Below, piece by piece: positions 1 to 8,400 of a stretch of DNA of 12,655 bases. The notes beneath the pieces were generated by a model. It had not been told where the DNA came from and did no database searches. It was given only the letters and a program-made list of their open reading frames with translations. The DNA lies in the NCBI GenBank assembly GCA_937959375.1, contig CALGLS010000103.1:1-12655 (forward strand). Direction: 5' to 3'. The stretch comes from an uncultured Saprospiraceae bacterium (lineage in GTDB: Bacteria; Bacteroidota; Bacteroidia; Chitinophagales; Saprospiraceae). Position numbers and translations under genes: made by a program. The first letter of the stretch is position 1. Each line of letters starts with the position of its first letter.

Positions 1-396
1 TGGCAAGAGATTGTCGACAACCGTGAACGCATCCGAGTTTTACCACACGTTAAGTTTAAAATTTCACCCACTGTTTCTGTTTTAAATGTTTTGCATCTCC
101 CAGACCTCTACGAGCAATGCCTCGAGTTGAACATGATCGAACCAGAAGACATTTATATCAATATTTTGGAGCGGCCAGATCATTACAATATTCAGATACT
201 GCCTGCAGATCAAAAGATTGAAGTCCAAGTTCGCTACCAACATTTTTTCTCTTGGTTGAATACCAATGGAATTTCCGAAAAGGTGAAACCCGTTTTTGAA
301 GAAATTCTGAATTATATGATGGCATTAGATCGCTCTGATTTGTGGCCCAAGTTTTTGATGGCAAATGGTCGTTTGGATGAATTGAGAGGGGAGTAG
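1..396 (+). CDS. Twitch-type radical SAM protein, C-terminal fragment
   Basis: The frame is open from the first base of the window to a TAG at 394-396, so this is the last 131 codons of a longer gene whose start is off the left edge. The visible part resembles the C-terminal region of 'twitch domain' radical SAM proteins: a segment like SPTVSVLNVLHLPDLY, then an ILERPDHYNIQILPADQK stretch (family pattern roughly N-x-L-x-x-P-x-x-x-x-I-Q-x-LP-x-x-K), and a closing LDELRGE typical of the last residues. The radical SAM CxxxCxxC cluster and any auxiliary-cluster cysteines would lie upstream and cannot be seen. Such proteins use S-adenosylmethionine and an iron-sulfur cluster for radical chemistry, often on peptides, but the substrate cannot be inferred here. 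The stop codon lies inside the first unit of a heptamer repeat array, so the native C-terminus may have been altered. The family call is from remembered motifs, not a search. Confidence 0.65.
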   Translation, partial: WQEIVDNRERIRVLPHVKFKISPTVSVLNVLHLPDLYEQCLELNMIEPEDIYINILERPDHYNIQILPADQKIEVQVRYQHFFSWLNTNGISEKVKPVFEEILNYMMALDRSDLWPKFLMANGRLDELRGE

Positions 397-460
397 GAAG
401 TAGGGAGTGGGAAGTAGGAAGTAGGAAGTAGGAAGTAGGAAGTCCGAAGACCGAAGTCCG
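391..460. repeat. Tandem heptamer array (AAGTAGG / AAGTCCG), ten units
   Basis: Ten consecutive 7-bp units can be read without gaps: gagtagg, aagtagg, gagtggg, four aagtagg, aagtccg, aagaccg, aagtccg. The stop codon of the upstream gene (394-396) is part of the first unit. The three right-hand units form the left arm of a large inverted repeat with 498-522. The array is non-coding; minus-strand ORFs across it give only low-complexity Leu-Pro-Thr-Ser peptides. Confidence 0.9.
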
Positions 461-746
461 AAGTTTTCCGCGATCGTATACCCGCGTCAGAAGAGAGCTT
501 CGGACTTCGGTCTTCGGACTTCGGTCTCCCCAACTCCCCACTTAAGTGTGTCATTCGATGAAAAAATAATAAACCTCAGCGTTCTCTCGCATCAAACTAC
601 GTTAGCGGGAACTCCGTATCTCCGCGTTTAGAAATACGTTTAACTTCCTGGATCGACTTTCCCACTTACCACGCAAAATTGACTCACACACGCTATTTTT
701 CAAACTTCCATTTGATTCCCCAAATTATATTCCCGATCTTCATTTT
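397..746. other. 350-bp intergenic region before the choice-of-anchor gene
   Basis: The left half (to about 540) is the heptamer array and hairpin. At 574-640 there is a GC-richer patch with degenerate short repeats (ctcagcg, ctctcgc, ctccgta, ctccgcg) that looks like eroded repeat sequence. It contains the 12-mer tacgttagcggg (598-609), found again at 3171-3182 in the terminator after the next gene. The last 100 bases are AT-rich and presumably carry the promoter of the gene at 747; the only -7-like match I see, TATTTTTC at 694-701, is imperfect and lacks a convincing -33 partner. I see no RNA gene. Confidence 0.6.
439..522. repeat. 25-bp perfect inverted repeat made of heptamers
   Basis: Positions 439-463 are the exact reverse complement of 498-522, separated by a 34-base loop at 464-497. 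Both arms are built from 7-bp units: AAGTCCG/AAGACCG on the left and CTTCGGA/CTTCGGT (498-525) on the right. Pairing can extend imperfectly outward, where the G-rich units at 391-438 face a C-rich stretch at 526-540. A transcript from the upstream radical SAM gene would form a long hairpin just after its stop codon. It could act as a terminator or 3'-end stabiliser, although no U-tract follows. A 24/25 copy of the right arm lies at 3203-3227. Confidence 0.9.
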
Positions 747-3131
747 ATGAAAATCAAATCAATCCTAAGTATACTTGTCTTTTGCTTTGCTAGCTCTTTT
801 GTATTCGCTCAACTCAATATGGAATTAGTCGGTCAATTGGACTACGAAGATCGTGTTAACGATGTGTGGGGTTACGCTGCTCCCGATGGAACAGAGTATG
901 CTTTTGTGGGAACGCAAAGGGGGCTTTCCATAGTTAGTTTAGCAGATCCGGCGAATCCAGAAGAGTTGTTTTTCATAGAAGGATCTACTACGACTTGGCG
1001 AGATATCAAAACTTGGGAAGAAACGGCCTATGCTGTTTGTGATGCCTGTCCGGATGGTTTGACGGTGATCGATTTGTCAGATTTACCCAATTCAGCACCG
1101 CATTTTTTTTGGTCGGATGTACCTGGAGAAGGTTTGAAATCGGCGCATAACATTTTTATTGACGAATTCGGTTATGGGTATTTGGCAGGAACATCTGAGG
1201 AAGGTGGCCAGACGATTTATATCGATTGTTTTTCCACGCCGGGTATGCCGCAGTTTGTCGCATTTGGCCCTGAGCCATATGCACACGATATTTATGTACG
1301 TGATAATTTGATGTATGCTTCTGAAATTTACGAAGGCGCTTTTGCGATTTATGATGTAAGTGATAAGTCAAATTCTATATTGCTAGCTAGTCAAGAAACG
1401 CCATCTGCTTTTACACACAACGCATGGTTGTCGGATGATGGGAATACGCTTTTTACAACAGATGAAAAACCTTTTGGCTCTACTACTTCATATGATATTT
1501 CTGATTATGATAACATCCAGCTTTTAGATCGATATTTTTCTGAGGCATCAATTGGAGAAGCCACAATTCCTCACAATGTTCATGTGTTGAATGACTACTT
1601 AATTATTTCCCATTACACAGATGGTTGCGTGATTGTAGATGCACAACGTCCTGATAATTTAGTAGAGGTGGGCAACTACGATACCTATCTTCCTGACAAT
1701 GTCGGATTTTTTGGAGACTGGGGAGCGTATCCCTTTTCACCCTCAGGGTTGATTTTGATTTCAGACCGACAAACAGGGCTGTATGTTGTAGAACCAAGCT
1801 ATAAACGAGCATCTTATTTGGAAGGTACGGTAACCGATGCGGTGACAGGAGCAAGCATAAATAATACATTTATAGAGATTTTAGAAACAGGAAGAAGTAC
1901 GACTTCAAATGGATTTGGAGATTACAAAACAGGGATAGAAGAAGCAGGTGTTTTTGAGGTTTTAGCAAGAGCGATATTTTATGAAGACCAAATTGTAGAG
2001 GCCACTTTTGTAAATGGGCAAGTGACTATTTTGAACATTGAGATGACTCCACTAGAAGCCATTACTCTAGAGGGACAGGTGAATAATAAGGCAGGGGCAG
2101 GTATTCCAAACGCAGTTGTTGAATTGAACAGTGAATTTTATGAATACAATGCGACCGCAGATGCCAACGGAGCTTTCTCTATTGAAAATTTTTACTCCTC
2201 AGACTATGAATTAATTGGAGGGAAATGGGGCTTTAAAACTAATTTGTCAAATCGAAAAATTGATGGAAATGGAACGGAAATACTCATCGAACTAGAAGAA
2301 GGCTACGAAGATAATTTTCTACTTGATTTGGGATGGACGGTAAGTGGTGAACCTGATAAAGGAGATTGGGTACGTGAAGTTCCAGAAGGTGCTTTTTTAG
2401 TGGGTAATACCGTCTCGGTTTACCTTTCGCCTAACTTAGATGTACCAGAAGATGAAGGTAATTATTGTCTAGTAACTGGCAATGGAGGAGAGATAAATTC
2501 TGTTTCTCTTCAGGGGCTTACCCGAATTGTTTCACCCACAGTTGATATGACTAATTGGAACAATCCACTGGTTTCTTTTTATTATTGGTTTGCTAGTTTC
2601 GAAGGAGCTGTTTTAGGAAGTCCAGTTGCAGGAGAAGCTTATCTTGATTTTAAAATGTACAATGGAAAAGATACCGTACTGATTGAACGTTTTGATTCCA
2701 ATCCAATTGAATTTCCTGAATGGAAAGAAGAGACATTTAAAATATTAGACTACATCTCACTTAGTTCAGAAATGGAATTTATTTTTGAAGCGACTGGAGT
2801 GCGATTACAAGATTTTGATGAGGCTGCAGTTGACTTTTTTAGAACTTGGGATAGTAATCCTGATGGTAGTCAAAACTTACATTTGGTTAGCGATTTTACA
2901 GCTTGGCCCAATCCGTTCATAGATAATTTTACGATCCGTTATGATATCGGTGCCTTGGCAAATGCAGAGTTAATTATTTACGATATGCTAGGTAAGAAAA
3001 TATGGAGTGATAAACTATTGACAACTCGTGGAACGATAGAGTTGGGCGCCGGTTTTGCTCCGGGTGCATACTTTGTAGAGATTCGCTGTGATGAAGGCAC
3101 GGAGTCTATACGAATTGTGAAAGGCCAGTAA
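747..3131 (+). CDS. Secreted choice-of-anchor B / LVIVD-repeat protein with T9SS sorting domain
   Basis: The 794-residue product begins with a clear signal peptide (about residues 1-21, cleavage ...FVFA|Q). Residues ~22-350 form the choice-of-anchor B / LVIVD-type beta-propeller-like region: repeats such as GLSIVSLADP, GLTVIDLSDLP, AIYDVSD and VIVDAQRPD, plus repeated His motifs (AHNIF, AHDIY, HNAW, PHNVH). Residues ~354-500 hold two carboxypeptidase-regulatory-like beta-sandwich modules (LEGTVTDAVTG and LEGQVNNKAGAGIPNA). Residues ~521-711 resemble the jelly-roll module often starting GWTVSGEPDKGDWVRE. The last 80 residues are a type A T9SS sorting domain with FTAWPNPF at 717-724, a GAYFVEI motif and a basic C-terminus. 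It should be exported by Sec, moved across the outer membrane by T9SS, and released or anchored at the surface. Ligand or enzymatic function is unknown. The ATG at 747 fits the signal peptide and has no Shine-Dalgarno site. Confidence 0.88.
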   Translation: MKIKSILSILVFCFASSFVFAQLNMELVGQLDYEDRVNDVWGYAAPDGTEYAFVGTQRGLSIVSLADPANPEELFFIEGSTTTWRDIKTWEETAYAVCDACPDGLTVIDLSDLPNSAPHFFWSDVPGEGLKSAHNIFIDEFGYGYLAGTSEEGGQTIYIDCFSTPGMPQFVAFGPEPYAHDIYVRDNLMYASEIYEGAFAIYDVSDKSNSILLASQETPSAFTHNAWLSDDGNTLFTTDEKPFGSTTSYDISDYDNIQLLDRYFSEASIGEATIPHNVHVLNDYLIISHYTDGCVIVDAQRPDNLVEVGNYDTYLPDNVGFFGDWGAYPFSPSGLILISDRQTGLYVVEPSYKRASYLEGTVTDAVTGASINNTFIEILETGRSTTSNGFGDYKTGIEEAGVFEVLARAIFYEDQIVEATFVNGQVTILNIEMTPLEAITLEGQVNNKAGAGIPNAVVELNSEFYEYNATADANGAFSIENFYSSDYELIGGKWGFKTNLSNRKIDGNGTEILIELEEGYEDNFLLDLGWTVSGEPDKGDWVREVPEGAFLVGNTVSVYLSPNLDVPEDEGNYCLVTGNGGEINSVSLQGLTRIVSPTVDMTNWNNPLVSFYYWFASFEGAVLGSPVAGEAYLDFKMYNGKDTVLIERFDSNPIEFPEWKEETFKILDYISLSSEMEFIFEATGVRLQDFDEAAVDFFRTWDSNPDGSQNLHLVSDFTAWPNPFIDNFTIRYDIGALANAELIIYDMLGKKIWSDKLLTTRGTIELGAGFAPGAYFVEIRCDEGTESIRIVKGQ

Positions 3132-3151
3132 ATACATTGACATTTAATAAA

Positions 3152-3186
3152 AGAGCCCGCTAACGAATCATACGTTAGCGGGCTCT
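3152..3186. terminator. Bidirectional hairpin terminator between convergent genes
   Basis: A 14-bp perfect stem (3152-3165 with 3173-3186, sequence agagcccgctaacg and its complement) encloses a 7-base loop. It begins 21 bases after the stop of the plus-strand gene and lies 63 bases past the stop of the minus-strand gene. On the minus strand the stem is followed by a T-rich tract (TTTTATT), a good intrinsic terminator for the gene at 3249-4295; on the plus strand the downstream tract (ccattt) is weaker. Confidence 0.85.
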
Positions 3187-3202
3187 CCATTTAGCGGGAA
3201 AA

Positions 3203-3250
3203 CTTCCGACTTCGGTCTTCGGACTTCCATCTTCAAATCTCTTCCTCTCT
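3203..3250. repeat. Second copy of the heptamer repeat, degenerate at one end
   Basis: Positions 3203-3227 match 24 of 25 bases of the inverted-repeat arm at 498-522. The 7-bp register continues with decay toward the right: cttccga, cttcggt, cttcgga, cttccat, cttcaaa, then tctcttc. The array runs directly into the TAG stop codon (3249-3251) of the minus-strand gene, so on that strand it begins at the base after the stop. No inverted partner lies next to it. Confidence 0.8.
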
Positions 3251-4295
3251 ACTGAACAATAAAACGAACATTAGCAACGCGATCACCAATTCTAGCAACT
3301 ACGTTATAAACGCCAGCGTTCAAGTTATTTCCAATTTCAAAAGTTTGTGTTCCAACATTTGCAGAACCATTAAAAACATTATTTTGTAATTGTCCTAGCT
3401 GATTGAAAATATCAATTTGTAAATTCTTTTGTGCTTCAGCAACATCTAAAGTCAAGGTTGCATTTCCATTGCTAACCGTTGGTTGTACTAGCATAGATAA
3501 TTCGTCAGCAGAAAATTCTACCACTTTTACAGGAGCACTAAAAGTATTCGTTGAGTTAGTGTTGGTAAAAGTATAAGTACCAATTGTATTGTTCTTTTGC
3601 CAAATGATGATAGCAACAGTTAGGTTATCTAGATCCCATGAGCTATCTAACTCAGTAGTGAATGTGTGGCTAAATTCTGTTCCTGCTGTAACGGCACCGT
3701 CAATGATTGGTTCACCAAAGAAATCAGAATGGATTCCAGTACGTAATACATTTTCGTGTACGGCACCTGCACCTTGAGTTGCTTGGAATTCAATCACGTT
3801 ATTTTCAACGATATAGGCATTGATATAAAACTCTCCTTCAGCATCTTGAAAGAAGTGTGTGTTTGTATTTACGGTAAGTTCCGTTCCGTCAAGGGTAGCA
3901 AGAATACCTGCATTTACGACTGGAGCTGTTGCATAATTTGCATCAATCGTATTTTGAATTTCAGTACGTTTTGTAGCTGCGTTACTACTAGAAGCACCTT
4001 GATCTGTATTTCCAATATAAAATTTTGGTTGTCCATTAGCTCCAAGATTATCAGTAATCCCTTCTGCTGTATCATTGGCTAATAAGCCACTATAGTGATT
4101 CGCTATAACTAAGGCTTTATCAGAATTGTCAGCCACCAAATCATGGAATAAATCCCATCCCCATCCACCGCATGGCGGACACCAAGTTGCAGTAATTTTT
4201 GTAATGACGCTTTTCTGTACTTCTGGAGCTTCCTGTGCATTTGCATTAAAGCTTAGAAATAAAACAAATAAAAGACCTAAGTAGATATTTTTCAT
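3249..4295 (-). CDS. Omp28-like secreted thioredoxin-fold protein with T9SS sorting domain
   Basis: I place the start at the ATG at 4293-4295, giving 348 residues. The longer open frame to 4373 only adds 26 residues before an obvious signal peptide (MKNIYLGLLFVLFLSFNANA|QE), and the A/T-rich leader before 4295 suits Bacteroidota starts. After the signal, TATWCPPCGGWGW places a CxxC active-site motif at Cys39 and Cys42, as in thioredoxin-fold proteins and in Omp28-related outer-membrane proteins. The middle (~50-255) is beta-rich with an 'AVHENVLRTG' stretch typical of Omp28-like proteins. Residues ~262-348 look like a T9SS C-terminal domain (IDIFNQLGQ, LNAGVYNVVARIGDRVANVRF). Likely role: a surface or secreted protein with possible thiol-disulfide activity; substrate unknown. 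It converges with the gene at 747-3131. Its stop codon is followed at once by the heptamer repeat. Confidence 0.82.
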   Translation of the reverse strand: MKNIYLGLLFVLFLSFNANAQEAPEVQKSVITKITATWCPPCGGWGWDLFHDLVADNSDKALVIANHYSGLLANDTAEGITDNLGANGQPKFYIGNTDQGASSSNAATKRTEIQNTIDANYATAPVVNAGILATLDGTELTVNTNTHFFQDAEGEFYINAYIVENNVIEFQATQGAGAVHENVLRTGIHSDFFGEPIIDGAVTAGTEFSHTFTTELDSSWDLDNLTVAIIIWQKNNTIGTYTFTNTNSTNTFSAPVKVVEFSADELSMLVQPTVSNGNATLTLDVAEAQKNLQIDIFNQLGQLQNNVFNGSANVGTQTFEIGNNLNAGVYNVVARIGDRVANVRFIVQ

Positions 4296-4554
4296 AAGAA
4301 ATAAATTTTTGTTGATTTTTAATGAATGATTAAACGTGCAATTATGTGTCCAAAAGACATTAAGAAAGCACAAGATATGAAGTTGTTTAGTTGAAAGCTA
4401 GAGTTGAAGAACGAGAAAGTCTGCTTTTGTCAAAACCTGTCGCTTAGCGGACCAGTGAAAATAAGATGTGGTAAAGTAGGAGACAAAATTTAGGAAGCGT
4501 AAACTTTGCATGTAGCCTTAATTCTAAAGATTTGATTTCATACAAACTATACTT
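4296..4554. other. Intergenic leader between two minus-strand genes
   Basis: This 259-base AT-rich stretch separates the PhnA-family gene from the Omp28-like gene, both on the minus strand. The distance suggests separate transcription. I find no strong hairpin terminator after the PhnA-family stop and no exact TAnnTTTG box for the Omp28-like gene. The short ORFs here are not convincing. Confidence 0.5.
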
Positions 4555-5118
4555 TTAGCTTTTCTTCACATATTTGGTTAAGATGACAATTTGTTGACCA
4601 TCAACCTTCCCTTCAATGTGTTCGGCATTATCATGTACTAATCGAATACGTCTAACAGCAGTCCCACGTTTAGCGGTAAAGCCAGCTCCTTTTACGTTTA
4701 AGTCTTGTATTAGCGTGACACTATCACCTGTTTGAAGGATGTTTCCATTGCTGTCTTTGTGAATGATTTTGGCATCAGCCCCTGATTCAGCCCATTCCAT
4801 GGTCGCATCATCCATATACATCATGCCTAGTAAGTCTTGGGCCCAGCTTTCTTTTTCAAGTTGCTTTAGTAATCGGAAGGACATTACCTGTACGGCAGGA
4901 ACTTGGCTCCACATGCTTTCATTGATGCATCGCATATGATTATTATCAATTTGGTCTGGATTCTGAACCTGATTGAGACAATTGCTGCAAAGAGCAATCT
5001 GATTTTCCGCATCATCTGTGGCTTTTGGAGGAATAGTATAAGCCGACAAGTCAGCCTGAGTAGCGCAAAGTTCGCATTTAGAATCGGCTCGGTTAGTTAG
5101 TTCAGTAGAAAGAATCAT
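4555..5118 (-). CDS. PhnA/YjdM-family zinc-ribbon protein
   Basis: This 187-residue protein has the two-part layout of PhnA (YjdM) proteins. The N-terminal part has a zinc ribbon with Cys15-x2-Cys18 and Cys44-x2-Cys47. The C-terminal PhnA domain (~115-187) shows the family signature KDSNGNILQTGDSVTLIQDL, a KGAGFTAKRGT stretch, IRLVHD, IEGKVDGQQIVILTKYVKK. It has no signal peptide, so it is cytoplasmic. Despite the historical name, PhnA is not part of the C-P lyase phosphonate pathway, and its biochemical role is not established; no phosphonate genes are nearby. The ATG at 5116-5118 gives the expected family N-terminus. It is divergent from the kinase gene to its right. Confidence 0.88.
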   Translation of the reverse strand: MILSTELTNRADSKCELCATQADLSAYTIPPKATDDAENQIALCSNCLNQVQNPDQIDNNHMRCINESMWSQVPAVQVMSFRLLKQLEKESWAQDLLGMMYMDDATMEWAESGADAKIIHKDSNGNILQTGDSVTLIQDLNVKGAGFTAKRGTAVRRIRLVHDNAEHIEGKVDGQQIVILTKYVKKS

Positions 5119-5247
5119 TGTAGAAATAATGTGTAAGAAGTTGTTTAGAAATCAAGAGAAAGTCAATGTTTATAAGCGAATTTGATTAGGTCAAACAATT
5201 CTTAATGATAAAAAACGCAAGATACAGATTTATTAGATGATTTGTTT

Positions 5248-5256
5248 GAAAGGAGG
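5248..5256 (+). promoter_or_regulatory. Consensus Shine-Dalgarno sequence
   Basis: The sequence gaaaggagg is a near-perfect complement of the 16S rRNA 3' end, 8 bases before the ATG at 5265. It is the only such site I notice before a start codon in the window. It supports translation of the small ORF but could be coincidence. Confidence 0.4.
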
Positions 5257-5264
5257 AGTTTTCA

Positions 5265-5387
5265 ATGGCTGTCACATATGGCAGTAAATGGGCATCATTT
5301 ATGCAATTTAAGAATAATCATTTAAACAGTAGAGGCATAAATAAAAAATGCAAGTCTATGGTTTATCAGGTATTTAGAGTTTTATGA
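5265..5387 (+). CDS. Possible 40-residue small ORF with strong Shine-Dalgarno site
   Basis: An ATG at 5265 opens a 40-codon frame ending in TGA at 5385-5387. It begins MAVTYGSKW and is moderately basic (several Lys/Arg), with no signal peptide or membrane segment. It is preceded at 5248-5256 by gaaaggagg, with 8 bases between AGGAGG and the ATG. Such a complete Shine-Dalgarno site is unusual here, where the other genes lack one. The ORF ends 19 bases before the TTG start of the kinase gene, so it could be an upstream ORF influencing kinase expression, an independent small protein, or chance. I recognise no homologue. Confidence 0.3.
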   Translation: MAVTYGSKWASFMQFKNNHLNSRGINKKCKSMVYQVFRVL

Positions 5388-5406
5388 CTACTTAAAAAAT
5401 CAAGTT

Positions 5407-8400
5407 TTGAATAGATTGAAATCTTATTTTATTTTAATATTCTTCTTTGTTTTTGCAGGCAATTCGGGGCTTTTTGCAGAAGGAGGACCTAAGCTAAAGT
5501 TTCATAACATTAATAAACTAGACGGTCTTCCAAATAATAATATTAATGCAATAGTTCAGGATAGTTTTGGCTTCATGTGGGTAGGTACCAATGATGGACT
5601 TGCACGTTATGAAGCACCAGGGAAAGTAAAAGTGTTTAAACCATCAATTGATGTAGAAGGTGGTTTGCGCTCCAGTGATATTCATTCACTTTTTGTTGAT
5701 CGCAAAAATAATGTTTGGATAGGTACTCGTCTTGGAGGTTTGACACGCTTTCATGCCCCCACAGGTACATGGAAAACATTTATAAATGACCCAGAAGTAG
5801 TAGGAAGTATAAGTGATAACGATGTGCTAAGTATTCTAGAAGATAAAGAAGGACGATTGTGGGTTGGTACAGAAAATGGTTTAAACTTATATCAGCCTGA
5901 AACAGAATCTTTTATTGTATTTAAAATGAATAAAGAAGATTCTACTAGTTTGCAAGGAAGGGCTATTCTTTCAATAATGGAAGACGATAAAGGTTGGATT
6001 TGGATAGGTACTTGGGAGGAGGGACTACATTTGATGTTGCCATCAGAAGATGGTGATGTTACGCGTAATACTTTTCGACGCTTTTTCCCTTCTGATGTTC
6101 AAGGATCACAACACGTCTGGACAATTTATCAAGATAAACAAAAAGGATATTGGATAGGAACGCATGGGGGAGGACTGTTATTTATGGATCTTCCATTTAC
6201 AGCATCAGCAGTTTCACATCGTCAGAATTGGGATCCTGTATTTTATCAATTTACCTACGAACACTGGAGAGAAGGGAGTCTGTCTAATAATATTGTTCAG
6301 GATATCCTAGAAGACAAAAAAGGCCAACTGTGGGTAGGAACCAACAATGGTGTTAATTTAATTAATCGAACAAATTTTCCAACACTAAATGCTCCAGTAA
6401 TAGAACCCGGTAAGGTGCCTACTATCGATGCCTACGATTATACTTACGATAAACATGATCAAGGATCTTTGGCCCATAACAACTCAGGAGTTATTTATGA
6501 AGATCAACAAGGGCTAATTTGGATAGGAACATTTGGTGGTCTAAGTATTTATAATTGGTATGCTAATCAATTTGACTTACATATTTGTGAAATTGATTTG
6601 ATTGAATCAGAAAATCTTTATGTTGATAGAGAAGGAATTGCCTGGTTGGCCTGTGGTTTAAATGGCGTAATTAAGTATGATTTTAAAAGTGGAGAAAAAA
6701 CAGTTGTGGGAGATGATATTCCCGAATTAAAAGGAAAGGAAGTATTTACGATCTTGCCAACTAAAGATGAATTTCTTTATTTTGGTTTGAAAGATGGTAT
6801 ACTAAAACTAAATCTGAAAACTAGAAACACACAGCACTTCCCGTTATCAGAAGATATTGCCTCTGATAAAAACTGGATATTTACTCCAAGTATGTACAAG
6901 GATGATTATAGCCGAATATGGGTAGCAACAAGTAAAGGTTTGATATTAATTGATGAAGAAACAGGAAATGTTACTCGTTTTGTTCATAACCCAGAAGATG
7001 ATACAAGCATAAGTGATAATTCTATAAACAGTTTGTTCCCTGACTCTAAAGGCAACTTGTGGTTGACAACTTATTATGGTCTCAATCGAATTAATCTAAA
7101 GGACAAAAATAATTTTGTTTTCGAAAAATTCTTTTACGATTACAAAAATCCAAAGACAACTATTGCATCTAATCGAACCATCGCTATAGAGGAAGTCAAC
7201 GAGGTGTTATACATTGGCTCTACCAACGGATTGAGTACTTATGACTTGAATACAGGGAAATTTGACAACCCTGATATGAATGGTCAAAACTTTTGGATTC
7301 AAAGTATGGAGAAAACAGAAGATGGTCGAATATGGGGAAGTACAACAGAAGGTGTTTTTTATTTTAACACCAACACTAAAATGTTCAATGTTTTTGAAGA
7401 GCAAGATGGTTTGGGTGATAACACATTTCAACTAAATTCTAGTTATGTCGACCATAATGGTTATATCTATTTTGGAAGCCGAAATGGAATTACTCGTTTT
7501 CACCCTGACAAAATAATTAGAAACAAAACAATTCCTCCAGTTTATATTACAGACATTAAAACGATGAATTCCAAAACAGGAGCTTCTGAAATATCGGCTA
7601 TAAATATAGATGAGCATACGCTCTATCATGATGATTATTATATCTCTTTTGATTTTGCAGGATTAAATTATAATCGTGCTGAAAAAAATAGATATGCATA
7701 TAAATTAGAAGGTTTTGAAGATGAATGGAATTACACGAACACCGTTTCTCCTGTAGTTTACACGAATCTAGAGCACGGTACATATACCTTCCAAGTAAAG
7801 GCTGCTAACAATGATGGTGTTTGGAACGAACAAGGAGCAGCAATTACAATTGTAAAGAAGCCTGCATTCTGGGAAACGATTTGGTTTGCAGCGCTTAGTT
7901 TTATATCATTTTGTTTGTTGTGCTTGTTTTGTGCAGGCCTATATACCAAGGGAATTCGAAGTAGAAACCAAAGACTTTTGGAATATAATGAAACTCTAAG
8001 TAATGAAATAAAACAACGGAAGCGTATTGAAAAAGCACTCGAAGAAAGTAAACATTTCGTACGATTGATATTGGATAACATTCCTCAATACATCTATTGG
8101 GTTGACAAAAATCATTGCCTGTCTGGAGGTAACGACGCATTTTTAGCAGCACATGAAATTACGGAAGAGTTAGATGTTGTTGGAAAAAACATGAGTGTGT
8201 TCCATAAAAATGAAATGCATTTCTTTGATCAAAGAGGAATGGAGCAAAAAGTAATGGAATCTGGTATCCCTATTTATGACCACCAATATAGAGTCGAAAA
8301 TAAGGATAAGTCAGATAAAACTCGACGATGGATGGAGCAAAACCTGATACCACTTCTCGACGAAAATAAAGAAGTAATTGGGGTACTTGTTTCACTAGAA

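Noticed and set aside
391..540. CRISPR array
   Set aside because: The repeats are contiguous 7-bp units with no unique spacers, and there are no cas genes.
158..554. Two overlapping minus-strand ORFs across 158-541 and 312-554
   Set aside because: Their peptides are low-complexity translations of the heptamer repeats (Leu-Pro-Thr-Ser runs) plus antisense of the radical SAM gene.
3756..4082. 108-codon plus-strand ORF inside the Omp28-like gene
   Set aside because: It is antisense to a gene with signal peptide, CxxC motif and sorting domain, and the peptide is Cys/Ile-rich without recognisable domains.
4296..4373. N-terminal extension of the Omp28-like gene to an ATG at 4371-4373
   Set aside because: It would put 26 residues in front of a canonical signal peptide that begins at the ATG at 4293-4295.
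4555..5118. Phosphonate utilisation role for the PhnA-family gene
   Set aside because: PhnA-family proteins are not C-P lyase components, and no phosphonate genes are present in the window.
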